Assembly (NCBI GenBank): GCA_006538405.1 | Contig: BJKQ01000005.1 | Span: 1,798,001-1,862,000 of the forward strand | Direction of reading: 5' to 3' | DNA length: 64,000 nucleotides | DNA from: Hansfordia pulvinata | Lineage: Eukaryota; Ascomycota; Sordariomycetes; Xylariales | Shown: positions 54,878 to 64,000 of the stretch, piece after piece | Numbering within the stretch: position 1 is the stretch's first letter | Layout of the letters: each line of letters opens with the position of its first letter | Position numbers and translations under genes: made by a program | The notes under the pieces: model-generated | Told to the model about the DNA's origin: nothing | Databases searched by the model: none | The model's input: the letters and a program-made list of their open reading frames with translations, nothing else

Positions 54878-56838
54878 TCAGGCGCCGCTGCTGATGCTCT
54901 GGAGGATCCGCTCGACCTCCTCGTCCGCCGCCTCCAGGATGTGGTCGCCGGCATACTGGGGCTTCCACCCAATGGAGGGTCCGTTGCGGGCCGTGAGACT
55001 GCATCTTTTTTCCAAGAAGAAATTCCGCAGACGGGGGCTTCGGTCAGTTCCTTTGTCTTCGGTCTTTGCAAGTTTGCAGAAAGGAAAAGGGAGATATCAT
55101 CTGATAGAGAGAAGGAGAAGAAGAAGAGAGAGAAAAATAAAATAAAGAAAGAGAGAAAAATAAAAAGAGAGAGAAAAAGAAAGAGAGAGAGAGAGAGAGA
55201 AAAAAAAAAGAAAACTTACTGCCCGCCCATCTGCAGAGCCACCAGCTCCCTCGGGCAACCGATGCCCTCCGCCATGGCGCTCAGCGCCGCGGCGTCGGCC
55301 AGCCGGACGCGGTCGTCGCCGACGACGCCGCGCCGCTGCAGGGCCCGCGCCATGGCCGCGTACAGGTCCTCCCAGGCGACGTCGCCCGCCGAGGCCAGGT
55401 AGTAGCCCTGCTTCCCGTGGGGTGGCGCCGGGGGGCCGCCCTTCTCCCCCTCGTTGTCGTCGTCGTCGTCGTTGTCGGCGAGGATCCCCCGCAGAATCTC
55501 AATGTACAGGGCGCTGTTGTCGGCGACGTGACAGACGGGCCAGGTCTTTTTTAAGAAAGAAATTCAATTCGAGAGCGCGTGGGTTAGCGGTAGGCTGTGG
55601 GAAAGCAAGGAACTTGCCCCCTCGGAGGAAGAAAAGGGCGACTACGGGGGGAGGGGGGAGAGTTCTCTCTTCCAGACTCACCGGGCGGCCGTCGTCGACC
55701 TTGAACACGCCCTGCGCGGCCTTGGCAGCCTTGACGATGGCCTTTGTCTGGATCGAGATAGGGTTTCCAAAGCCTTCGCCCTTGCCGTCTGCGGTGTGGG
55801 TTATTTGGGCCCAAGTCAGTTTTTCTACTCTTTTCTCTTCTCCGGCTCCCTTTTCCATGAGAAACCCGGGCGTCTGCCGTGTTCCGCGCCCTTGACCAGC
55901 ACGACGCGGGTTCCAAGAGAAAAAAAAGGGGGGGGGTGTGTGGGGGGAGGCGATGCTTACAGACGATGCAGGGCGCGAAGAGGTAGCTCCGCACGCCGTG
56001 CGCCTCGGCCAGCTCGATCAGGTTGCAGTTGAATTGAGTGCCCTTGAGCGAACGAACGTGGCGGGTGTTATAGGTAAGCAGACGAAAAATAAGATTGTGG
56101 GTGAGTAGACCATCTTTTGCCAGACCACAATGGAGCGCTGCCACCCCGCGTCTAGACAGGCAAACTGCCGGGGACTTTCGGGGCCTCTCACCTTGTACAA
56201 CGCGGGGATGGCGCCCTTTTGCGCCTTCTGGATCTCGAACAGGCCCGGGTCGGTATCGGGCAGCGGTTTGTCGGTGGGAGCACCGGCGTGGCTGGAGAAG
56301 AGTTTGGCGCCCGTCGTCTGTAGTACCCTCGCAAAAAGGGGGGGAGGGGAGTTTGTTAGCATGTGGCAGCACACACCGTCTCGTCTGCTTATATTATCTC
56401 TTTTCCTCCCTCCCTATCTCTCTGTCTCTCGGGTAACTTGTGACGCACATGGAGGAAATGGGTCCGGCGGCCCGTCTGCCGGCGGACGTCGGCGAGGGCG
56501 CGGACCATGGCCTCGGCGGGGGCCGGGTCGTGGGGCACGGCGTCGATGAGCCAGTAGACGGCGGTGACGGCGTTGTCGCGGACGGCGGCGGCGGCGGCGG
56601 CGGGGTCGCGGGCGTCGAAGCGCAAGGGGCGCGCCCCGTACAGGCGCGAGACGGCCTCGGCCTGCTCGGGCGTGCGCACCAGCGCCAGCAGCTCCGCCTC
56701 TCCTCCTCCTCCTCCTCCTCCTCCTCCTGACGACGGGATTAAGCCGGTGCCGCCGGTGCTGGTGAGGCGCGCGAGCAGGTCGCCGCCCAGGTAGCCCGAG
56801 GCGCCTGTTATGAGGATCTTGTGCGGCGCGGCGGGCAT
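54878..56838 (-). CDS. NAD(P)-dependent epimerase/dehydratase (extended SDR)
   Basis: The model complement(join(54878..54998, 55220..55545, 55682..55788, 55961..56042, 56192..56317, 56449..56838)) gives 383 residues over six exons; all phases close. The N-terminus has the Rossmann motif ILITGASGYLGGDLL. A poly-Gly insert (about residues 37-46) is coded by GGA repeats. Then come VYWLIDAVPHD, HFLHTTGAKLFSSHAG, NLIELAEAHGVRSYLFAPCI, VYGKGEGFGNPISIQTKAIV and TWPVCHVADNSALYIEILRG, ending in SIGWKPQYAGDHILEAADEE. This is the pattern of fungal NAD-dependent epimerase/dehydratases of the extended SDR type. An acidic D/N/E insert lies near residues 255-265. No signal peptide is present. Substrate is unknown. 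The neighbours are hydrolase, secreted protein and laccase genes. Confidence 0.9.
54999..55219 (-). other. Intron with extreme strand asymmetry
   Basis: This last intron (221 nt) contains, at about 55080-55210 on the + strand, an almost pure AG/AAAG-type run; on the coding strand it is a polypyrimidine tract of more than 100 bases. Confidence 0.75.
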
Positions 56839-56941
56839 TTTCTCGTGATTATTATTGGGGTTTTTTTTATTTTATTTCTTGTTTAATTCCTCGTCGGAAA
56901 TGTGTGGGTTGGTGGTGATGGCCCCGTGCGGATGGGCGGCC

Positions 56942-56949
56942 TTTATATA
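56942..56949 (-). promoter_or_regulatory. TATA box of the epimerase gene
   Basis: TATATAAA on the minus strand, about 105 bases before the ATG at 56838. Confidence 0.5.
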
Positions 56950-59413
56950 CGGGCAACAAGCAGGCACCTCGGGTCGTCAAGTTGATCTACTCTGGGTACC
57001 TATAGGTACTCAGCCTACCTCGCTCTACCTCACATACCTTATTATTATTACTCGACCCAGCATAAGGGCGGCGTGGAGGGGCCAAGGACGCGGGTCTGCT
57101 CGCGCTTGGGAGAGCTTCTTTCTTCATCTTTACTAAGCTCGACGCCCCGGTCGTCCCGCCACTCGACTATTGCGGTGTATCTTTGACCCCGCGGCCGTTG
57201 TTTGGCCCAAGGGAATGTCTCCGATGGCCTCCACCGCCGACAGATCAGACAGACCGAAGATACCCCCCCGCTCCGGATGCGGGCTTGCGTGTCTTGTGGG
57301 GGTGGGTTTGCTGGCGATTCAGGCGTTTCTCGCGGGGCGGCAGTGATGCGAGACACGGCCGACCTGTATGTCTCAGCCCACCTACTGTGTGCATACTCGT
57401 AGATACGAGTAGGCAGGGAGGGTAGGAGGTGAAAGGGGCACGAAGACCATCGTATTCTAGACAGATGCTCGTAGATAGATGCCCTCAATTGGCCTTTTCA
57501 GCCCGCCAGCACGCGTAGGAGACGAGTAGGTGGCAGCCTTGATCGGCCAGACACGGCCCCAAAGACGGCATGGGATCCTCCTGCCTTTGGGCGTGGCGGC
57601 GAGGAGGCGGCCCTGAGAGCGGGCAGTCAGGTTGAGACGTATGTACTCGTAGTTAGTGGTAGGTAGCGCCGGACGCGAGGTTCTTATAGGGGCGTCTGAT
57701 CTTTCTGTTCCCGTCCACGGCGGACGGCACACGGGCATGGGACGGCGCGGTGGCGGAGCAGTAGGGACCTCGCTTTGGCGCGCAAGCGTGCGTGACTGGC
57801 GATTCATCGTCACATGAGTGCACGTAGGTACCTCCTTTCATACCTTAGGTACCTTAGGGGAGATGGATGGAAGGGAGTTGAGATACAGTACCTACGTACC
57901 TCATGTCTATATCTACCGTATGTAGCCCGTTGTGTACAAAAGGTCAGGTGGGGCAGTCGGCAAGTCGATGTAGCCACCTCCAGTACCAGTAGCTGCGACG
58001 GCCAGGCTGATGAGCCACACCTGCGAATACCTAACTCGCTCGCTGTCGAGCCTCGAAGATCAAAGTACAAACACCACCAGTTCAGAACACAGCATTGCAC
58101 CAGGGCACCAGGGGTACGGGCTTTCTGGAGCGAGCACGACTACTCTAACGAGCACCCACCCCACGAGTCAGAATGTGCACAACGATGGCCGATCGATTTG
58201 GGTCGTGGGGAGATCTACCAACCAGTACTCGTTCGACTACCTCCCCTCGCCAAGAGTCTACAGAGCGCCTTTGTTCTTTTGGGCGTGGCGTCTACGAGTA
58301 GTCGTATTAGGTTGATCAAGTTAGTTTCTCTCTAAAAGGTCGTCAGTGTTTATCAGCCATGTCCGTCAGCCGTGTCAGCTGCTCCGCGTAGGGCGGCCAA
58401 TCTTGCTTGGTTGCGATCGGCTCCTAGTATAAAAGAGCCAAAACACACAGAGACAGAGAGATAGCTCTCTGCACGCTCCTCCAGACTCGTACAAAAGGGC
58501 GAAACCCCAGGTCGGATTTCTGGCGGTTGGTGATATCGTCACGGCCATCTCTCCCTCTCTCTCTCTCTCTCTGCTGTAGGTCGATAAAGTGGACTGAACG
58601 GGTGCATCTGCCGACCGCCACCCGCGTGTATAATACAAGCTGCAAGGCACAGACGCGGACGGGGCGAGATGGATCCCCTAAACGTACAAGCGTCACTCTG
58701 GTTGGAGATATGAAGTGGGAGAGAGAGCACGACAACCCCTGCTGCCGGCCCCAGTCTCCGTATCCTGGCAAAACCGGACCGGCATTAGCATAGGGGAGAT
58801 GGAAATGAGTTCTGGGCACGCGTACGTTTGAGTGAGTACGAGTGCTCGCACCACGCCGGGTTCCTGCAGATCTGGGGACGCATTGCATCGCGGATCGCGC
58901 CGCTTTAAACCCCCCTTTGTGCCCTCGAACCCCGGTGACTTGGGGAGTATAATGAACGGCCGGCCCCTCCCCCTCTCGTTCGGTCATGTTCGCATGCCGT
59001 GAATGCGTACAGCATCAGGTCCTCGCAGACCCAGAGCGGCCACCCTGGTTCCGCCACCGATCCAGGACCCCTCCACCCCTCCAGGGTCGTCTATGCCTGT
59101 CGTCGACCTGGCCCTTCTCGCTCCCTTCTGGGTGTGCTGCTGACGCGGCCGCTACTCGTCTGATTTCGGAGCAGAAACCGAGGCTGTCGACGGGCAGAGG
59201 AGCATAGCAGTGAGCAATAGAGAAAGACAAGACAACAAGAGACAAGGCAGGGCAGGCCAGGGCAGAGTGGTGGTGTCGACGCGAAGCCTCAATGCAACCT
59301 CCGTCAGCATCTCATTAGAGCTGTATCATGCGTCGTCTTCATCACCGACCGACTCGAGAGACAGCCAGCCATACTAACTAGTGCCGACTCATTACTTCAC
59401 CCAAGGCATATGA
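56950..59413. other. 2.5 kb intergenic region between divergent genes
   Basis: No supported gene. TACTCGTA/TACGAGTA words occur at 57394, 57404, 57644 and 58293. TACCTA/TAGGTA words cluster at 57826-57906, and a CT repeat lies near 58551-58572. This is the shared upstream region of the epimerase and laccase genes. Confidence 0.55.
57394..57411. repeat. Second inverted pair of the TACTCGTA word
   Basis: TACTCGTA is followed two bases later by TACGAGTA, as at 29050-29067 but with GA between the arms. Confidence 0.85.
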
Positions 59414-59420
59414 TATAAAA
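59414..59420 (+). promoter_or_regulatory. TATA box of the laccase gene
   Basis: TATAAAA, 196 bases before the laccase ATG. Confidence 0.55.
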
Positions 59421-59609
59421 CGGCCGACGCCGTAGCAGTTGATACTAGTTGGTACTGCCCGCGAGTGACGAGGCCCGCGCGCATCAGTTCAGCAGCACCC
59501 ACACGGTCCTTACCGCCCAGCACAGCATAGCACAGCATTAGGTCAGGTCGGGTTGTCGGAGGAGGCTTCACTCTCTCGCTTTCTCGCCAACACAACAGAA
59601 ACTATCACC

Positions 59610-61924
59610 ATGGAAGCGCTCTCGCTCTCGCTGCTCGTTCTCTCTTTCTTATCGTCCCTCGCTCCTGCATCCGCCGGCGGCGCGCGGCGGCGTCCGCTGT
59701 CTGCGCCGCGGGCCCGCGAGAGCTGCGAGCACTCGCCGACCTCGCGGGGCTGCTGGGGCGAGTACAGCATCGACACGGACTGGGACGTGGAGTGGCCGAC
59801 CACCGGCGTCGTGCGAGAGGTATGCTTTGTGCTTTTCTGTTCTGGCTTGTTGCCGGCCCCGGTCGGTAGCGGTGGCTTTTCAATACTGAGATCCAAACAT
59901 ACCTCCGTGTTCGCTGACTCTTCTCTGACGACCTGCAGTACTGGCTCACCGTCGACAAGGTCAGGCTGGCCCCGGACGGCTACGAGCGCGAGGTGCTGGC
60001 CTTCAACGGCACCATCCCCGGCCCCACGATCCGGGCCGACTGGGGCGACGATTTGGTGATCCACGTTACCAACAACCTGCCTCAGAACGGGTGCGTGTCT
60101 ATTTACCCCTTTCTCTTTTTTCCCTCTTTCCCCTTTTTTGCCTCTTTTTCTCCCTCTCTTTTTCTCTTTCTCTTTTTTTTTAGAGGAGTATCTTATTGCC
60201 CCATCATCACGAACCTGTATGAACTGACGACTCAACAGGACTTCGGTCCACTGGCACGGGATCCGGCAGCTGAACAGCAATGCTCAAGATGGTGAGAGCG
60301 GATCTGCCCCTCCCCCCCTCCCCCCCCCCCCCCCCCCTTGGACTTCAGAAGGAAAAGAAACCAGAAAGAAAACTGACACACGCAAAAAAAAAAAAAAAAA
60401 AAAAAAACAGGCGTCCCCGGCGTGACCCAGTGCCCCATTGCCCCCGGAGAGACCAAGACATACAGGTTCCAGGCGACGCAGTACGGCTCGTCGTGGTACC
60501 ACTCGCACTACAGCCTGCAGCTGGCGGACGGGCTGGCGGGGCCGCTGGTCATCGACGGCCCGGCCTCGGCCGACTACGACGTCGACGCGGGGCCGCTGCT
60601 GATCCAGGAGCACTTCCACGAGAGCGTCGACGTGCTGTGGGAGAAGTACCAGAAGAAGCTGGCCCTGGTGCAGCCGGCGGCCGAGAACGGCCTCATCAAC
60701 GGCATGAACACGTTCGACTGTAGTAGCGACGGCAACGGCAACGACCCGGCCGCTTGCGTCGGGGGCCGGCGCTTCGAGACGGAGGTCGAGCGGGGCAAGA
60801 GGTACCGCTTCCGCGTGGTCGGCGTCCAGGCCGACGGCTGGATGAAGCTGACGATCGACGGCCACAAGCTGACCGTCATCGCCGCCGACTTTGTCCCCGT
60901 CCGCCCCTACCAGACCGACGCCGTCCTGCTCGGCAGCGGCCAGCGCTACGACGTCCTCGTCGACGCCGACCAGCCGGGGGGCGAAGGCGCCTACTGGATC
61001 CGCGCCATCTACCAGACGGCCTGCAACCTCAACAACAACGACAACAAGGACAACATCCTCGGCATCCTGCGCTACGCCGGCGGGGGCGACGACGATGACT
61101 CGGAAGACAGGGACTCGGACTCGGACGAGAACGAGGACCCCACCACCACCGTCAGCCCCTCCGTCACCAACAGCTGCGGCGACGAGCCCTACGCCAGCCT
61201 CGTGCCCTGGGTGGCCCGCGACGTCGGCGTCGCCTCCTCCCGCGAGCTCATCGGCCTGCTGGCCGTCTGGCAGCCCGACACCGTCTTCCACTGGCTGCTG
61301 CGCACCAAGCACCTCGACGTCGACTGGTCCCGCCCGACCATCCGCGACGTCTACAACAACAACAACGAGACCACCAGCTTGTTGTTCCCCCCCGAGAGCA
61401 ACGTCGCCGTGGTGGATGCCGTGGACAGGTGGGTCTACTGGGTCATCCAGGACCAGAGCCCCATCCTCGCCTTCCACCCCATGCACCTGCACGGCCACGA
61501 CTTCTACGTCCTGGCCCAGGGCGCGGGCCCTTACGTGCCCGGGCTCGTCCAGCTCAACACGCGCAACCCCCCGCGCCGCGACACGGCCGCGCTGATCGGC
61601 GCCGGGTACACTGTCATTGCGTTCAAGACGGACAATCCGGGGTGAGTTTTTTTTTACCCTCCCCAATATTCAAGATAGTGTGGCTCTCTTGAGGGGTGAG
61701 AGAGAGAGAGAGAGAGGCTGACATGAAAAACTCACAGATCCTGGCTGTTCCACTGCCACATCGCCTGGCACGCCAGCCAGGGGCTCGCCCTGCAGCTGCT
61801 CGAGCGCCAGGCCGACATCCCCTCCGTCATCGAGGGCGACATGGACGAGCTCGAGGAGACGTGCGGCACGTGGCAGCAGTACTGGGCCGAGGAGAAGCCG
61901 CCCAAGGACGACTCGGGCATTTAA
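59610..61924 (+). CDS. Ascomycete laccase (multicopper oxidase)
   Basis: Laccases oxidise phenols with reduction of O2 to water. The model join(59610..59819, 59939..60090, 60239..60291, 60411..61641, 61738..61924) gives 610 residues with exact phases. A signal peptide (MEALSLSLLVLSFLSSLAPA) precedes a short Arg-rich propeptide-like region. Copper sites are complete: HWHG (H125, H127), WYHSHYSLQ (H169, H171), HPMHLHGHDF (H494, H497, H499) and HCHIAWH (H554, C555, H556, H560). The axial position ten residues after C555 is Leu565, as in many high-potential ascomycete laccases. The C-terminus ends DDSGI, the DSG(L/I/V) plug typical of ascomycete laccases. An acidic insert of Asp/Glu/Ser (about residues 375-395) lies between domains 2 and 3 and is unusual. 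Intron 3 carries a C18 run and an A24 run. It should be secreted and active, with roles in pigment, lignin-like phenols or detoxification. Confidence 0.96.
60320..60407 (+). repeat. C18 and A24 homopolymers within a laccase intron
   Basis: A C run (about 60320-60337) and an A run (60384-60407, ending just before the CAG acceptor) make up much of the 119-nt intron. Confidence 0.9.
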
Positions 61925-61933
61925 CTTGTAGGG

Positions 61934-61936
<3 letters not shown>

Positions 61937-61973
<37 letters not shown>
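61937..61973 (+). repeat. (GT)n microsatellite
   Basis: About 18 GT units directly downstream of the laccase stop codon. Confidence 0.95.
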
Positions 61974-61976
<3 letters not shown>

Positions 61977-62660
61977 CTAACTCGACTCTGACGGTGACTG
62001 TAAGTAAGTAAATACCCGAATATAGTGATCGAAACACCCAATATTTATTCCACACGAGAATGACTCCTACCTACTACGAGGATATATTCTTTTCTATCAG
62101 ATCGACCCGGGATATATCATCCTCGCGTGTCACCGCGTGTCCTGTCGCTGTCAGCCCCGGGTTTTCCAGCCACCGGCAAAAAGGGGCAACAGACACGCCG
62201 CCGTGAAGACCGAGAGGCCGCGAGCCTCATTGGTGGGAAATCCCCGCCGAGACCCTGCGCAGGGACAGTTCTACGAGTGAAAACGAGTGACTACCCCAGG
62301 CGTGTCGCACGTCTGGCGAGGGAGGCAGGGAGGCAGGGAAGCAGGGAAGAGCAGCCCGGCCCCCCTATCTCACGATACCTACCACCTTACCCAGTCGCCG
62401 AGATCAAGTGACCGACCGCTTCTGCTCCTGATTCGGGGCTTTGCGCCTGGGCACGGCCTGGTGCTGTCGCCAGGGCAGACAAGAGCGCGCAGCACGCCAG
62501 GGAGCAAGAAGCCGACGGATGGCCGGCTTGGACACGAGTAGGTACGAGTACCCTGTCTTATTATCGTAGGCGCTGGCGGCGTGTGCCTCGCTCGTCCAAC
62601 GGCCCCGCGTCGATCGGGTTACCCCAGATTCCGCGAGCGGCTGTCGTTCTTGAGGGGGAG

Positions 62661-62678
62661 GGGGGGGGGGGGGGGGGG
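62661..62678 (+). repeat. G18 homopolymer
   Basis: Eighteen G residues preceded by a further GA/G-rich stretch. This is one of at least seven G/C runs of 15 or more in the window. Confidence 0.9.
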
Positions 62679-63263
62679 TTGGGTTTGCTTATGGGTCCGG
62701 GGATCCTTTATCCCAGGTTTCCCCTATGCGCTGCTCTCCTCGTAGATGCCTGCCTTGGGTACCTTACCTCGTCAAAGCTGGCATTGGCACGTCAGTTATA
62801 TCAAATGGATCCAGATAGGTAGGTAAGTAATCATACTGCGGGGTCGTCGCCAAAGGGGAAAGCCGCGACACCTCCCCACGGAACCGGCTGCTCGAACTCA
62901 CACCCGTGGCCCCCCGCTCTGCGCGGCTCTTGACCCCTGGCACGGACTGACCCGAGCCCCTATCATAACCGGCACCCAGAGCCACGCGATCCCCTCACTC
63001 ATGCAGCCGGGGCGAGCGGGGGGTACCTGTCCTCGTCACCCCGGAGCCCCAAAACAGCTCGGCAAACGGGCGACGCTGGCCACGGGCGGGTGGTGATAAG
63101 GGAAAGAGGTCGGAGAGCTACCCGGGCTGTTTGGCATGGAAGCGACTCAAAATCACATGTCCCATCTCTGCTCGTCCGCCCGAGCGCCCCCTCTCTATCG
63201 CTCAGGGAACGCATATAGAGCAAAGACCTACGAGTATACTTGCCCCTTCACCCATACACGCAG

Positions 63264-64000
63264 GCAGAGCAACAGCGGACACGTCGCGCGTCGTGGCCCT
63301 GTGCGACACGAACCAGACGCGCATGGACTTTGCCAACCGCAAGCTCGCGGCCCTCGGCCACGGCGCCGTCCCGACCTACCCCGCGGCGGCCTTCGACGCC
63401 ATGGTCCGCGAGGCGGAGCCCGACGAGGTCATCGTCACCACCATCGACCGCACCCACGACCGCTACATTGTCCGCGCGCTCGAGCTGGGCTGCCGCGTCA
63501 TCACCGAGAAGCCCATGACCATCGACGCCCCGCGGTGCCGGGCCATCTTCGACGCCGTCGAGCGCGCCGGCGGCGGCGGCGGCGACCACCGCGTCCGCGT
63601 CGCCTTCAACTACCGCTACGCCCCGCACAACACCAAGGTCGCCGAGCTGATCCACGCGGGCCGCATCGGCGCCGTCACGAGCGTGCACTTTGAGTGGATG
63701 CTCAATACGTCGCACGGCGCCGACTACTTCCGCCGCTGGCACCGCGACAAGCGCAACAGCGGCGGCCTGCTGGTCCACAAGAGCACCCACCACTTCGACC
63801 TCGTCAACTTCTGGCTGCGGACCCGCCCGGCCACCGTCTACGCGCAGGGCGACCTCAAATTCTACGGCCGCGAGAACGCCGAGCGGCGCGGCGTCGAGCG
63901 CTTCTACGCGCACGCCCGCGGCGGCGGCCCCGCCGCCCGCGCCGACCCTTTCGCCCTGCACCTCGAGGACAGCGAGCAGCTGAGGGCCATGTACCTGGAC
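63264..64000 (+). CDS. Gfo/Idh/MocA-family oxidoreductase, partial
   Basis: An open frame runs from a probable acceptor (ACACGCAG|GC) at 63263 to the window end, about 245 codons. It reads T-S-R-V-V-A-L-C-D-T-N, then AAFDAMVREAEPDEVIVTTI, LELGCRVITEKPMTIDAPRC (EKP motif), VRVAFNYRYAPHNTKVAELI and SGGLLVHKSTHHFDLVNFWL. These are the family's NAD(P)-domain second half and the start of the substrate domain; the H-K-S-T-H-H-F-D-L block contains likely catalytic Lys and His residues. The expected first strand with GxGxxG is not visible upstream within a normal intron distance. A G-N-A-Y-R-A string near 63207 is suggestive only. The gene may have distant first exons or be 5'-truncated. The 3' end is outside the window. 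Family members oxidise sugars or their derivatives. Confidence 0.85.

Larger units (their letters stand above)
61925..63263. other. 1.3 kb intergenic region
   Basis: A GT repeat (61937-61973) starts just after the laccase stop. A G18 tract lies at 62661-62678. TACGAGTA words occur at 62543 and 63229. I looked here for the missing Rossmann start of the next gene and did not find it. Confidence 0.5.

Noticed and set aside
60284..61666. 460-codon ORF on the minus strand opposite the laccase
   Set aside because: An antisense shadow produced by GC-rich codons; it has no motifs, while the + strand has all copper sites.
63248..63961. 237-codon minus-strand ORF
   Set aside because: The antisense shadow of the Gfo/Idh/MocA frame, whose product has the EKP and lysine/histidine motifs.

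Overview
The window is nuclear DNA of a filamentous ascomycete, most probably a Sordariomycete. Genes carry many short introns (48-174 nt) with GTRNGT donors and YAG acceptors. Third codon positions are GC-rich. Several products match Neurospora-type fungal proteins closely: Mre11, ERD2, LETM1/Mdm38, Hse1, Clr5-domain, class II hydrophobin, LicD-type and Cps1-type GT2. No CRISPR array, rRNA or convincing tRNA was seen. I resolved splice sites by hand and checked them by reading-frame phase; most spliced models sum to an exact multiple of three.

Layout, left to right. 0-10 kb: the 3' end of a Sok1/TCP11-like gene, mre11 (four exons), a LicD-family phosphotransferase, a convergent ubiquitin-like/WLM metalloprotease gene, and the ERD2 KDEL receptor. 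12-16 kb: a large, low-complexity single-pass membrane protein. 18-24 kb: a two-exon class II hydrophobin and a Cps1-like family 2 glycosyltransferase, separated by 4 kb of repeat-rich noncoding DNA. 27-34 kb: two small secreted proteins and a stand-alone protein resembling the C-terminal tail of fungal sterol glucosyltransferases. 35-49 kb: LETM1/Mdm38, a degenerate inverted-repeat block, a Clr5-domain protein, and hse1 (five exons). 50-64 kb: an accessory-looking run of alpha/beta hydrolase, unknown secreted protein, NAD(P)-dependent epimerase, ascomycete laccase and a Gfo/Idh/MocA oxidoreductase cut by the window edge.

How the genes relate: the housekeeping genes (DNA repair, ER retrieval, mitochondrial ion exchange and translocation, ESCRT-0 sorting) are functionally unrelated. 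The secreted and surface genes (hydrophobin, GT2, LicD, laccase, small secreted proteins) suggest a cell-wall and secretome-rich neighbourhood. The run at 50-64 kb could be a small metabolic group, but it has no PKS, NRPS or terpene-synthase backbone gene.

Most unusual: (1) the 8-mer TACTCGTA/TACGAGTA, for which I located 35 exact copies by eye against about 2 expected, all but one outside exons and concentrated at 18.7-21.7 kb; (2) two pairs of diverged inverted repeats at 39.9-40.75 kb differing mainly by transitions, as expected for a RIP-damaged element; (3) several genes whose frame breaks in the same sense, equivalent to one missing base each, which suggests deletion-type assembly errors; (4) a Cps1-like GT2 whose DXD position reads DAS.
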